Shown here: piece after piece, positions 44,782 through 56,010 of the stretch
Numbering within the stretch: position 1 is the first letter of the stretch
Layout: each line of letters opens with the position of its first letter
DNA from: Centrapalus pauciflorus
Taxonomy: Eukaryota > Streptophyta > Magnoliopsida > Asterales > Asteraceae
Direction: 5' to 3'
NCBI GenBank assembly: GCA_020465985.1
Contig: JAANYP010002063.1
Location: 180,011-244,010, forward strand
DNA: 64,000 nucleotides
The notes under the pieces: generated by a model
Told to the model about the DNA's origin: nothing
Databases searched by the model: none
Seen by the model: only the letters and a program-made list of their open reading frames with translations
Made by a program: the position numbers and the translations under genes

Positions 44782-47700
44782 CTTGCCCTTTTTACAAAAC
44801 GAGTAACACCCCTCATGGGTGATACTTTCAAATAAACCCAGTCATTTACTTCAAAATTGATCGGTTTGTGCCTCCGATCATAGTAACTTTTCTGATGATC
44901 CTGGGCCGCCTTCATGTTTTGCCTGATCAATTGTATCTTTTCATTTGTTTCTTGGAGTAACGCCGGCCCAGCAATCGGCGTTTCACCCGTTTCTCTCCAA
45001 CAAGAAGGAGTCCTACACCTCCTCCCATACAGTGCCTCGAACGGTGCCTTCTTTATTGTCGCTTGGTAACTGTTATTGTACGAGAACTCTATCAGTGGCA
45101 ATTGATCATCCCAGTTGCCACCGAGATCTAACACACACGATCTCATCATGTCTTCCAACGTAAGGATCGTTCGTTCGCTCTGGCCATCGGTTTGCGGACG
45201 ATAGGCTGTACTCATTGCTATTCTCGTCCCTAACCCTTCTTGTAGTGCTGACCAAAAGTTTGAAGTAAATCGGCTATCTCTATCCGACACTATGGACTTA
45301 GGCACTCCATGCCTAGCAACGATCTCGTCCATATAGATCTGAGCTAACTTCTCCAATGAATAACTTTCACGGATCGGAATAAAGTGAGCCGACTTAGTTA
45401 ACCGATCCACAATTACCCAAACTGCATCATGCTGTCGCTTAGTCTTCGGCAGCTTTGTAACAAAATCCATCGTAATATGCTCCCACTTCCATTCAGGAAC
45501 AGGAAGCGGTTGCATACTGCCGTACGGTTGCTGATGTTCGGCCTTTACCAACCGACAAGTTCGGCATCTTTCTACATATTGCCCTATGTCCTTCTTTAAT
45601 CCCGGCCACCAAAAATCTGCCTTTAAGTCATTGTACATCTTTGTACTTCCAGGATGTACAGAAAACCTAGACTGGTGTGCTTCTTCGATAATTACTTGTC
45701 TCATTCCACCATATTTCGGCACCCATATCCTCCCATATATCCCTTTCAGTCCCGACTCACTTGTTTCCATATTCTTTAGTTGTATCCTAACATCCTCAGC
45801 ACAAATATTCTCATCTTTCAAGGCTTCTTCCTGAGCGGCCTTGACATCATCTATGATCGTAGACGTTAACATAGTAGACGTCATCATATAGCAGAAATCT
45901 TTAGCATAAGCCTTTCGGCTCAAGGCATCGGCTACCACATTAGCCTTTCCGGGGTGATAAAGGATTTCACACTCATAATCCTTTATTAACTCCATTGATC
46001 GTCTCTGCCTCATATTGAGTTCCTTCTGGCTAAAGATATACTTTAAGCTTTTATGGTCCGTGTACAGTTGACACTTAGTTCCGTAAAGGTAATGCCTCCA
46101 TAACTTCAATGCAAACGTTACCGCGGTCAACTCCAGATCATGAGTCGAATAATTCTTCTCATGCTGCTTCAACTGTCTTGAAGCATAAGCAATTACTTTC
46201 CCGCGCTGCATCAGTACAGCGCCTAACCCTAACCTCGATGCATCAGTATAAACCACAAAATCGTCATTGCCTTCCGGTAAGGCAAGTATCGGAGCCTCGC
46301 TTAACGCTTTCTTCAGAACCTCAAATGCTTCCTGTTGCACAGTTGCCCATATAAACGGTGCATTCTTCTTTGTTAATGCAGTTAAAGGAACTGCAATTTT
46401 AGAAAAGTCCTTTATGAATCTCCGATAGTATCCTGCCAACCCCAGAAAACTTCTAACCTCAGTAGCTGAACATGGCGGCTCCCAGTTCTTTATTGCTTCA
46501 ACTTTAGCCGGATCTACCGAAATCCCAGCTCCAGAAATTACATGTCCTAGAAACTGTATCTGTTGTAGCCAAAACTCGCACTTTGAGAATTTGGTGTACA
46601 ACCTTTCTTTTCTCAACAACTCCAACAGTTCTCTCAGATGTTCAGCATGTTCGGCTTCAGACTTAGAGTATACTAAAATATCATCGATAAATACAATTAC
46701 CGATTTATCCAACATCGGTCTACAAACCCTATTCATTAAATCCATAAACACCGCTGGGGCGTTAGTTAATCCAAAAGGCATCACCAGAAACTCGTAATGT
46801 CCATACCGAGTCCTGAATGCTGTCTTTGGCACATCTTCCTCTCGAACCTTCAATTGATGATATCCCGATCTCATATCAATCTTAGAAAATACACTAGCCC
46901 CATGTAACTGATCAAACAAGTCGTCTATCCTCGGCAGAGGATACTTGTTATTAATCGTCAACTTATTCAACTCCCGATAATCTATGCACATCCTCATCGT
47001 GCCATCTTTCTTCTTTACAAATAATACCGGAGCTCCCCACGGCGATGAACTCGGCCGAATGAAGCCCTTGTCCAACAACTCTTGAAGCTGTGTCATCATT
47101 TCCTTCATCTCGGTTGGGGCGAGGCGATAAGGAGAACGAGCTACCGGCGCAGCTCCAGGGATCAGATCGATTCGAAATTCAACTTGTCTATCAGGCGGCA
47201 CGCCAGACAAGTCTTCCGGAAACACATCCGGAAACTGTGAAACAACAGGCACATCGGCCAACGTTCTCTTTTCAGCCTTGGCATCAATAGCATATGCCAG
47301 GTAGGCGTCACACCCCTTTGCAACAAGCTTTCGAGCTTTTGCAATGGTCAGTAAACACAGATCCCCACTTCTCCTATCCCCGTAGATGCAAATCTCACGT
47401 CCCTCCGGGGTAGTTATCTTTATCATTCGGCTCTTACACACTATTTGGGCTTCATTCTCTATTAAACAATCCATCCCGATTATCACATCGAATTCGCTGA
47501 ATTCTATAGGGATCAAGTCCAAATTGAAGACTACATCTTCAATTACTAACGTGCAGTTACGGTAGACATGATCTACTTTTACTAAAGTGTTGCTAGCAGT
47601 TTCTATATCAAGAACAACAGATAATCTAGATAGTGGCATGGCAAGTCTTTGTGCATACATAGTAGAAACAAACGATCTATTGGCACCCGAATCAAATAAA

Positions 47701-47990
47701 ACTCGTGCTGGCATAGAATTAACTATGAACGTACCCGTGACGACCTCCGGATTTTCCCTTGCCTCCTCTGCAGTTATCTGAAAAGCACGAGCAGGTGCCC
47801 TTTGAGACTGACCCCGACCTCGGTTAACTGATCCACCGCTTGAACCTCCCAAAGACCGTGTTGTAGATGGAGCAGCAGCAGCTGGATCGTACTTTCTGCA
47901 ATTCCTACTGTAGTGTCCCAATACACCACACTTATGGCAAGCATCTCCCTTCCTGGGGCAATCACTCTGATAATGGCCCAACTCACCACA
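44782..47990 (-). pseudogene. Chromovirus pol: protease, RT, RNase H, integrase
   Basis: A frame open for most of 48236-44715. In order: two zinc knuckles C-F-F-C-G-E-L-G-H-Y-Q-S-D-C and C-H-K-C-G-V-L-G-H-Y-S-R-N-C, which belong to Gag but lie after the frameshift; protease D-S-G-A-N at about 47690; RT with V-F-I-D-D at about 46690; RNase H Y-T-D-A-S at about 46240, ending A-N-V-V-A-D-A-L-S-R; integrase zinc domain near 45640-45550 and D, D, E with 35 residues between the last two (V-S-D-R-D to G-Q-S-E). All catalytic residues I can check are present. The frame is lost at a missing A near 44793. The first 80 codons of the open frame, before 47990, are out of frame and not protein. Confidence 0.9.
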
Positions 47991-48987
47991 AAAAAAAACA
48001 AGCACGTCCATTGGTGCACTTGCCGAAGTGTTCCAAGTGACATCTATTACAATATCTCGGCTCGGTGTTGATAGAGTAGGCACGAGCACGACCACGATCG
48101 GAAAAACCAGATGAGCGGCGATACGACTGCTGAGGTGAGTACTGTGAAGACCGGGAAGAACCAGAATATCCTCCCTCGCGTTGGCGCTTCGGCGGTGACG
48201 GCTGTGTTGGGTTGGTGGAAGCAGCAGTAGACCCAATCGAATAGCCCGACATAATCAGAATCTGCTCTACATTTCTGGCAGCCTCAAGTAAGCCAGCAAA
48301 TGTAGGGTAGCGGACGTTGCTCATAACTCTCCTTATCTCAATGTCCAGACCAGCCTCGAATCTGGTCACTTTTCTTTCTTCAGTGTCCACTTGATGAGGC
48401 GCAAATAGACTAAGCCTCGTAAATTCTACAGCATATTGGGACACCGTCTTAGTCCCCTGTACCAGTGCCATAAACTTTGCTTCCAACCTCCGGCGCTCAT
48501 CAACCGGACTGTACTGCTGAGTGAATAGGTCCTTGAACTCAGCCCAAGTCATAACAGAAACCTTCTCCAATGTCAACGCATTCACCATTGCGTTCCACCA
48601 CATGATTGCATCATTTGTGAACATTGCTGTAGCATACCGAACCATATCCTTCTCAGCACAATCGCTGATTCGGAATGTTCTTTCAGTGGCTGTTATCCAT
48701 TCAAGTGCGGCAACAGCATCCCCTAAACCGTTAAACTCTACAGCTCCGTTTCCTTTAAAATCCTTAAACCGACAACCCCTGGGTTTATTAGATGACCCAG
48801 TGTTGTCATCTTGTTCCTCATTATTTCCTTCTCTTTCTTTTTCTTTGTTCTTCCTTTTATCTTCTCTTCTCTTAGCATCGGCCTCATCTCGAGCCCGAAA
48901 CTGATCTTGTATCATTTTGTTCTGTTCAGCCATCAAGGCTAACATCATTTCTCTGGCTTCTTCAGGTGTCATTCCTCCTCCAGACAT
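47983..48987 (-). CDS. Chromovirus Gag (frameshifted at its end)
   Basis: 334 aa from ATG 48987. Acidic/basic N-terminus (E-A-R-E-M-M-L-A, then a Lys/Arg/Glu-rich linker), retrotransposon Gag core at residues about 90-235 (A-L-E-W-I-T-A-T-E-R-T-F, then W-W-N-A, F-K-D-L-F-T-Q-Q-Y), Ser/Gln/Arg-rich C-terminus and the start of a zinc knuckle region (C-N-R-C-H). A run of nine T on the minus strand (about 47990-47998) has one base too many and ends the frame four codons later; Gag-Pol would otherwise be continuous. Forms the particle shell in this family. Confidence 0.88.
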   Translation of the reverse strand: MSGGGMTPEEAREMMLALMAEQNKMIQDQFRARDEADAKRREDKRKNKEKEREGNNEEQDDNTGSSNKPRGCRFKDFKGNGAVEFNGLGDAVAALEWITATERTFRISDCAEKDMVRYATAMFTNDAIMWWNAMVNALTLEKVSVMTWAEFKDLFTQQYSPVDERRRLEAKFMALVQGTKTVSQYAVEFTRLSLFAPHQVDTEERKVTRFEAGLDIEIRRVMSNVRYPTFAGLLEAARNVEQILIMSGYSIGSTAASTNPTQPSPPKRQREGGYSGSSRSSQYSPQQSYRRSSGFSDRGRARAYSINTEPRYCNRCHLEHFGKCTNGRACFFLW

Positions 48988-49188
48988 GTTCTGAAAATAT
49001 AAACGTATAATTTGTTTAGCAACATGTCATAAATTTAAAGACACCATTCATTTGTCCCGTATGATAGTCAATCTCTTATAATTACTAGATCATAACCTAT
49101 CTTAGTTTAGATCATTACTTAAACCACTACATATCATCACCTAATGTTTGAGATCAAGACCTCACGGACACTTGAATCTCAAACAACT

Positions 49189-49200
49189 GCTCTGATACCA
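49189..49200 (-). other. Primer binding site of the chromovirus
   Basis: TGGTATCAGAGC on the minus strand, five bases after the 5' LTR; initiator tRNA-Met type. Confidence 0.9.
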
Positions 49201-49205
49201 TCTCG

Positions 49206-51313
49206 TGTGACACCCTTGCCACAACAACCACCAATTACAAAACACCCAGGATTTAATCATCAACAAGCAATACACAATGATCTGATAACCTAAATTAAGT
49301 GCGGAAGCATTAAATGCATAAATAAAATAGTGCAACAAGTGTTAAACACCCTACGGTGCTATAAGGTACCAAGTCTGAGTCTACACACCCATACATTTAT
49401 TACAATCATCCAGAATATTACAACATTGATTCATAACATAAATTACCGATGGAATAGTGATGAGTCTCCCAAATCTTCCAAACGACCTAACTAGAAGGTC
49501 CGGCCGTAGACTTTCCTTTTCCTGTAAAATAAAGTCAACTGAGGGGTAAGCGAATGCTTAGTGAATACACAGATTTACGCATTTTATAAATCCTTATGAT
49601 GCCTACAAGAGTAGCACCGACGACGCACGTCGTGCACTCTCCACGTACACAAAGTACGACCACACAAGAGCCGTCGCTCTACGAGCCCGCAACTCGTCTT
49701 TTAAAATACACTACTGAGACCAACATAACATCGGGGATGACATACTGCCTACGGACCTGGAGGGATCAGCTCCAGCGTCTTATAGAGCAGTAACATCAGA
49801 GTAACAAATGCGACCCGCAGGTCCATCATAGATGCACAACAAACGAACGGACATGCATCAAATAAGAATGTGCATCCAAATTTACGCAAGTTAGTAGAAT
49901 TCCAAACGAATAATGAAGCAACATGTCTCAGTAAGCAAAAGCAATCATAAAGCAGATATAAACATGCGAAATCATATGTACTCACAGTGGGTGCGTAATT
50001 AAACTTTAACCAAATTTTATTTCTCTTCGGGCTTTCAACCGGATCCTCCAAGTACCCCACTGTGGGTTAAACAACACCACAAGGGACCTGTTATGTTAAT
50101 TTACAACAATACTTCGTATCAATAACTGTTTAAATCATAAAACCAAGTTTCGTAAGTTTTGCAATATTTTCCCCATTTCGGGTACATGTCCAAATTCATA
50201 CCATAATTAATTTTGAGCTTATCTCATGTCCATACATTGTCCTTTGAGTAACCCTTGTCCTTTTATGTGTTGTTTATGAGTTTCATTCAAAATACACGAG
50301 TTTAAAGAGTAGATTTTCTCAATTTTAGGCATTAAACTCGAATTTAATGGTTAGATTCTAACTACATTCGAATCTAATGACTAGATTCGAATTCTATGTG
50401 TAGATTCGAACACCCCAAGGCACAAATTCCACTTCCATTCGAGTTTAGGGGATAGATTCGAACCCCATGTATTAAATTCGAAACCATGCTCGAGTCTAAG
50501 TGATAGATTCGAACTAACCCTTCGAATCTAGGGTAGTTTCGAAACCCCATTCGAATCTAGTGATACACACTCGAAAACACACTCGAATCTAGTACAAAAA
50601 TCGAGTTTGTTCTTGCATTTCGACTCTGTTCTTGACATATTCGAGTCTGTTCATCATTTCAGCTTAAATCCTTCATTTCTAAGTCAAAAATCATGCATAT
50701 ATCATGTATGATACCTAGATTCGATTCTATTATGCATATACTATCATAATCTTGCAATATTTCAAGCAAAACAAGCTCCAATTTACATAAAATGACAGAT
50801 TCGAATTCTAATTTACTTCAAAACCGAAACTATAAACTTAAAAGGATCGATTCTTACCTTAATTCGTATGAAATCAGAAATCCGTTTGTAGATTGTTGTT
50901 GTACTCCTCGATACCTTTCCGTTGACGTATAATTCTCGATAATCGGACGGTCGGTTTATGAGATAACTTAGAGAGATGTAGAGAGGAAATTCTAGAGAGA
51001 TAAAGTAGTGAGAGAGTGTAAAATAGAAAAATGAAGCCTTTTGCCCTTTTTATACAACTTTCGTCATTTTTGCACATTTCACCACTCGACCTAACCGGTT
51101 CCATAAAATACTGATTTAATCTTAGAATTATCGTAAATAACTTTTAATTCCTTAATATTCCATAACAATGATTCTGAGTTCAATTTTCTTAAAAATAGCA
51201 ACAAACTTGCTAAATATCCAAAATACATAATAATCGCCCAAATTTCAACTTAAATATATAATTTTTCCACTTAATTAACCAAGAAACATCAAAATAAATC
51301 CGAGGATGTTACA
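49206..51313 (-). repeat. 5' LTR of the chromovirus
   Basis: 2108 bp, TATA-like TATAAAAAGG at about 51045-51054. Same TTCGA-rich array as the 3' copy (about 50310-50650). It carries the 77 bp absent from the 3' LTR. Confidence 0.92.
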
Positions 51314-51318
51314 AAGAA

Positions 51319-52161
51319 ATACTTTCTTTGATGTGAATTCCAGTGGCTTGGGGTTTTCCCTGTGACAAAGTAGTTTACTAAGTTAGCAAACCAAGGCACT
51401 TTTGCGACGAACAATAATTGTTCATCTGGAAAATTGTCCCGAATGGAGTCCAGCATATCAGTGGTGATTGCTGGTAGTCTCGAGAGATGGTCTGCTACTA
51501 CATTTTCTGAGCCCTTTTTGTCTCGGATTTCTAAGTCAAATTCTTGTAGTAACAGTATCCAACGAATTAGCCGTGGCTTAGCATCTTTCTTAGCCAAAAG
51601 GTGTCGTAAGGCACTGTGATCGGAATACACAATTACCTTAGCTCCCCAGACGTAAGATCTAAACTTATCTAGCGCATACACTACTGCAAGCAATTCTTTT
51701 TCAGTTGTTGTGTAATTAATTTGAGCTTCAGAGAATGTTTTACTTGCATAGTATATTACCATTGGCTTTTTGTCCACTCTTTGACCAAGGACAGCACCTA
51801 CTGCGTGATCACTTGCGTCACACATGATCTCAAAGGGCTGAGACCAATCAGGTGATTGCAGAATTGGTGCCTCCGTGAGCTTCATTTTTAATGTATTAAA
51901 CGCCTCGTTACAATCTTTATCAAAGCCGAACGGTGCATCCTTAAGAAGAAGGTTACATAGGGGTTTGGTTATGGCACTAAAATCTTTTATGAACCTCCTA
52001 TAGAAACATGCATGTCCTAGGAAAGAACGAATCCCCTTAATATTAGTCGGCGGTGGTAACGAGGAAATTATTTGTATTTTAGCTCGATCAACCTCCATTC
52101 CCTTTTCAGAGACTATGTGCCCTAAGATTACTCCCTCTTTAACCATAAAGTGACGTTTCTC
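51319..52161 (-). pseudogene. Element C pol, second half of RT and RNase H
   Basis: Continues the frame of the 1199-aa ORF after one TAG at 52162-52164, which stands where the family has Trp. Contains the RT thumb (G-I-R-S-F-L-G-H-A), RNase H with C-D-A-S-D at about 51825 and T-T-E-K-E-L-L-A-V-V, ending N-V-V-A-D-H-L-S-R-L at about 51480. The chromovirus is inserted 3' of this, just before the integrase part. Confidence 0.88.
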
Positions 52162-55100
52162 CTAGCTCAGTACCAAATTGGTTTCAGTACACCACTTGAG
52201 AACTTTTTCTAAATGAGAGAGGCACCCTTCGAATGACTTGTCAAATATAGAAAAGTCGTCCATGAATATTTCAAGAGACCCTCCGACCATATCTGAAAAT
52301 ATAGCCATCATACATCGCTGAAATGTGGCCGGAGCGTTACATAATCCAAATGGCATTCTTCGGTAGGCGAATGTGCCATACGGATATGTAAATGTCGTTT
52401 TATCTTGGTCCTCTGGGTGTATCGGGATTTGGTTATACCCCGAATAGCCATCTAAGAAACAATAGAATTTCTGCCCTGCTAATTTCTCTACTATTTGATC
52501 GATGAATGGCAGGGGGAAATGATCTTTTGAGGTTGCAGCATTTAGCTTTCTGTAGTCGATACAAACTCTCCACCCCGTCATAGGGCGAGTTGCAATCTTT
52601 TCTCCTTCAGGAGTATCGACGACAGTGATTCCAGATTTCTTTGGAACCGTCTGTGTGGGACTAACCCATTGGCTATCTGATATCGGATAGATAATTCCAG
52701 CATCTAGCCATTTTAACACTTCTTTCTTCACTACCTCTCTAAGGTTAGGGTTTAGCCTTCTCTGAGCATCTCTGCTTGGCTTGGCTGTTGGATCAGTTAT
52801 AATCCTATGCATACACAACGTTGGGCTAATTCCCTTGAGATTTGCTATGGTCCAGCCTACCGCTTCCTTATATCTTGATAACACTTCTAACAAGGCCTTT
52901 TCTTGTGCAGCAGTAAGGTCTGTGGCAATGATAACTGGCAGTGTACTCTCAGGGCCAAGAAAAGCATATTTGAGATGAGATGGAAGTGGTTTCAACTCTA
53001 ATTTGGGTGGTTGCTCTAAAGATGGTTTTGCTGATGGTGGAAGGTCAGTCGGAAGTTTTTCGATCTTATGTGTCCATGGTGGTTGAGTAGAATCCACTGA
53101 CTGAACACATTCAAGTTCGAACTCCTTAGCTTCAGGCATATTATCCAGCTTATGCTCACTGTAATACAGAAGCAGCTCCACTGGATCTTTGCATGTTATT
53201 GTTGATAATTGTTGTTGAATTAAATCATCAACTACGTCTATCATGTAGCATTTTGAATCCAATGGTGCATTAGGTACATTGTTAAAGACATTAAGTCGGA
53301 GTTTGCGGTTCCCGAATGCTATGTCTAGTGCACCTGTCCTGCAATTGATTTGAGCGTTGATTGTGGCTAAGAAGGGTCGTCCTAAAATGATTGCCGGTTG
53401 GCTTTCTTTGTACGCACTATCTGAGTCCAACACTAAGAAGTCTACTGGATAGTAAAAGTCTTCGACCTTAACGATTACATCAGATAACATCCCTCGTGGT
53501 ACTTTGGTAGACCTATCTGCTAATTGTAGGATGACATCTGTTGTTTGTAGGGTTCCGAGATCATGTTGGTCAAATAAATTACCAGGTAAAATATTAACAC
53601 TCGCCCCTAAGTCTAGAAGTGCTTTTTTAATTTGAATATCGCCAATAGTTACCGGGATCAAGGGTGATCCTGGATCTTTTAGTTTGGGTGGCAGTGAGCT
53701 AGTGATAACTGCACTGACTTGTTCAGTGAGGTTAATTTGCTTTGGAAGAGTTATTTTAAATTTTCGCTTCTGAGTACAAAGGTCTTTTAGGAATTTAGTG
53801 TAAGAAGGGACTTGTTGTATTGCTTTGATTAAGGGAATGTTAATTTTAACTTGATTAAAGATATCCCATAATTCTTCATTTTTAGGTCCTTTCTTACCAT
53901 AAGGAAATGAAGCTAGGTTTTCTAAGGCCGTTGGGTAGGGAACAGTTTCAGTATTGGAACTCCCTTCCCCAACTTTAGTCTCTACTGGTTTCTTGGCTTC
54001 TACTTCCTTAAAGGTTACTTTCTTAACTTTTGTTTCTACCTTTGACTCCGATCTGGGTGGTTCTTCTTCATAAGCAATTTCTACCTCGTCGTCTGTCTCA
54101 CTATCCTTAGGCATTTCTATTTTATTATCTACTTCCTTTCCACTCCTAAGGGTAGTGACTTTATTAACTTCGTTCACTTCATTGACTTCATATTTCTTTT
54201 CTTTTCCATGGTGATGCGATGGGTTAACTGTGGTGTTGCTTGGAAGCTTCCCTTCTTCTCGTTTAGTTAAGGATTCTGCAATTTGTCCCATTTGCCTTCC
54301 GAGCATCTCCATAGTTTTCGCTTGAACCATGGTTTGTTGTTTCATGAATTCCATAAACTCGGAAAACTCTTTCGAGTTCCCCGACACTTGTCGTGGCTCA
54401 TTTTCTTTTTTAGGGTCTTGGCGTTTATAGTACCGATCATCATTTGTAGCTGAGGTCGATCCATATTGGAAATCTCGGTTTTGTTGACGAGGTTGCTCAA
54501 ATCTTGGTTTCGGGGGAGCATCATTATCTTGATTATCCCTCCAACTGAAGTTCGGGTGTTTCCTCCATCCCGGATTGTAGGTCTCCGAGTATGGGTTCTC
54601 CCGTTCTCTTCGTTGCCGAAAACCTAAAGCTTCGTTCACATACTCTTCGTGCGTGAAGGTATGTGGGCAATTCTCGGTTGGATGAGAGGGATCTCCACAA
54701 GTGACACAGCAGACCTGTGCCGCTGTAGCCTTTCCCATTCCTTTCATCAACAGGTCCATCTTTTTGCTTAGTTCGGATATATCAGATTTAACTTCCTTCT
54801 TCCATGCGTTGTCTATGCCCATAACTTGGACACCAACACTATTATCCGAACCCGCTTGGACTTTTAAACCTTTGCTTAACTGGGTTAATAATTCCCAAGC
54901 TTCGTCATCTTCCTTGGCTAAAAAGGTTCCGCCTGAAGCAGCGGTGATCATATTCCTACTTTCTTGACTAACCCCATCGAAAAAGGTTTTAATTAGCATC
55001 CATTTAGGAATTTCATGGTGAGGGCATGTTCTTAGTAATTCATTTAACCTATTAAAGGCGTCGTGAAATTGTTCCCCTATTTTCTGTTTAAATCCAGTAA

Positions 55101-55761
55101 TTTCTTTACGTTTTTCTGTAGTTTTACTAATTGGGTAATATTCGGTTAGAAATTCTTTTTTCATCTCATCCCAGTTAGTTATACTATCAGTGGGAAGTGA
55201 CACGAACCAATTTTTCGCTCGTTCCTTCAAAGAGAAAGGAAAAAGTCTGAGTTTTAGTGCGTCTACGGTCATCCCCCTAACGTGATTGGCCTTACATATG
55301 GCAGTGAATTCAACTAAGTGCTCATACGGTTCTTCGCTTGGTGCTCCGCGAAAAACGGGTAATATGCTAAATAGCTGTGGCCTAATTTCAGGCTCATTCT
55401 CATTGATTGGGTAGAGAATGGGTGATGGATCAGGGATATCACCCGGCCTATAATGGGATTCTACAGTTCTACGGTCTCCCATCGGTCTTTGGTTTTGTTG
55501 GACGTTGACAAGAACGTTATCGACGTTCTCGTCTTCTGAATTAATTATTTCTTCTTCCACGTTTACTTTAGGAGCAGTATTTTTAGTTTCGTTTACTTGA
55601 GTTGTGGCTCGCCTATTAGATCTAGCAGTTTTTTCGATTTCTGGATCAAACTTCAAGGGTGAAATTCTACCAGAATATCGTGTGTGCATAAACCTATGAG
55701 GGCTAGATGAAGAATTAGAACTAGAAACTTTCTTTTTGGTGAGAATCGATGCTTGCGCCAC
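52162..55761 (-). CDS. Athila Gag-protease-RT polyprotein (element C)
   Basis: 1199 codons open. Gag core at residues about 165-270 (W-D-E-M-K-K-E-F-L, S-K-T-T-E-K-R-K), zinc knuckle C-V-T-C-G-D-P-S-H-P-T-E-N-C near 350, a Lys/Glu-rich linker about 500-620, protease A-L-L-D-L-G-A-S-V-N near 715 and V-I-I... I-L-G-R-P near 790, RT from about 970 with W-R-V-C-I-D-Y-R-K-L, G-Y-S-G-Y-N-Q-I and the catalytic F-M-D-D-F near 1165. The annotated frame opens with GTG; the first ATG is near 55689 (M-H-T-R-Y). A TAG ends it within RT, so the product of this copy is truncated. Confidence 0.9.
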   Translation of the reverse strand: MAQASILTKKKVSSSNSSSSPHRFMHTRYSGRISPLKFDPEIEKTARSNRRATTQVNETKNTAPKVNVEEEIINSEDENVDNVLVNVQQNQRPMGDRRTVESHYRPGDIPDPSPILYPINENEPEIRPQLFSILPVFRGAPSEEPYEHLVEFTAICKANHVRGMTVDALKLRLFPFSLKERAKNWFVSLPTDSITNWDEMKKEFLTEYYPISKTTEKRKEITGFKQKIGEQFHDAFNRLNELLRTCPHHEIPKWMLIKTFFDGVSQESRNMITAASGGTFLAKEDDEAWELLTQLSKGLKVQAGSDNSVGVQVMGIDNAWKKEVKSDISELSKKMDLLMKGMGKATAAQVCCVTCGDPSHPTENCPHTFTHEEYVNEALGFRQRRERENPYSETYNPGWRKHPNFSWRDNQDNDAPPKPRFEQPRQQNRDFQYGSTSATNDDRYYKRQDPKKENEPRQVSGNSKEFSEFMEFMKQQTMVQAKTMEMLGRQMGQIAESLTKREEGKLPSNTTVNPSHHHGKEKKYEVNEVNEVNKVTTLRSGKEVDNKIEMPKDSETDDEVEIAYEEEPPRSESKVETKVKKVTFKEVEAKKPVETKVGEGSSNTETVPYPTALENLASFPYGKKGPKNEELWDIFNQVKINIPLIKAIQQVPSYTKFLKDLCTQKRKFKITLPKQINLTEQVSAVITSSLPPKLKDPGSPLIPVTIGDIQIKKALLDLGASVNILPGNLFDQHDLGTLQTTDVILQLADRSTKVPRGMLSDVIVKVEDFYYPVDFLVLDSDSAYKESQPAIILGRPFLATINAQINCRTGALDIAFGNRKLRLNVFNNVPNAPLDSKCYMIDVVDDLIQQQLSTITCKDPVELLLYYSEHKLDNMPEAKEFELECVQSVDSTQPPWTHKIEKLPTDLPPSAKPSLEQPPKLELKPLPSHLKYAFLGPESTLPVIIATDLTAAQEKALLEVLSRYKEAVGWTIANLKGISPTLCMHRIITDPTAKPSRDAQRRLNPNLREVVKKEVLKWLDAGIIYPISDSQWVSPTQTVPKKSGITVVDTPEGEKIATRPMTGWRVCIDYRKLNAATSKDHFPLPFIDQIVEKLAGQKFYCFLDGYSGYNQIPIHPEDQDKTTFTYPYGTFAYRRMPFGLCNAPATFQRCMMAIFSDMVGGSLEIFMDDFSIFDKSFEGCLSHLEKVLKWCTETNLVLS

Positions 55762-55984
55762 AATTCCCTTTTTCTTAATAACTAAGGCAATAATTGAAGC
55801 TTAAAAACTAATTAAATAAAATAATAGCAAAATAAGGAAACTTAAACTAATTTAAGTAAGCAAATAAAGGCAAATAAGCAATTAAATTGAAATTAACTAA
55901 ATTAACTAAGTTACCTAAATTACTCTAGAGAAAATAAGGTAACTAAATTAAGCTAATTACTAAAATACGTGATTTAAGCGCAAC
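55762..55984 (-). other. Leader of element C
   Basis: A/T-rich, low-complexity TTAATTTAGTTA-type sequence between primer site and gag-pol. No ORF. Confidence 0.5.
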
Positions 55985-56008
55985 CGCTCCCCGGCAACGG
56001 CGCCAAAA
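55985..56008 (-). other. Primer binding site, tRNA-Asp type
   Basis: The minus strand reads TTTTGGCGCCGTTGCCGGGG right after the LTR. GGCGCCGTTGCCGGGG is complementary to the 3' end of plant tRNA-Asp, the primer used by Athila elements. Confidence 0.92.
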
Positions 56009-56010
56009 TT

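Larger units (their letters stand above)
42355..51313 (-). mobile_element. Tekay/Del-like chromovirus (Ty3/gypsy) nested in element C
   Basis: 8959 bp, flanked by aagaa (42350-42354, 51314-51318). LTRs 49206-51313 (5') and 42355-44385 (3') differ at about eight bases plus a 77-bp indel by eye. It has an initiator-Met primer site and a gag-protease-RT-RNase H-integrase-chromodomain order. Coding is interrupted by two single-base frameshifts in homopolymers and one stop before the chromodomain, so it is nearly intact. The chromodomain and TGTAACA/GTCACA ends support the Tekay/Del lineage. Confidence 0.93.

Noticed and set aside
47983..48236. The first 80 codons of the 1173-codon frame as the N-terminus of Pol
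   Set aside because: They overlap Gag in another frame; similarity to Gag-Pol begins only after the T9 run at about 47990.
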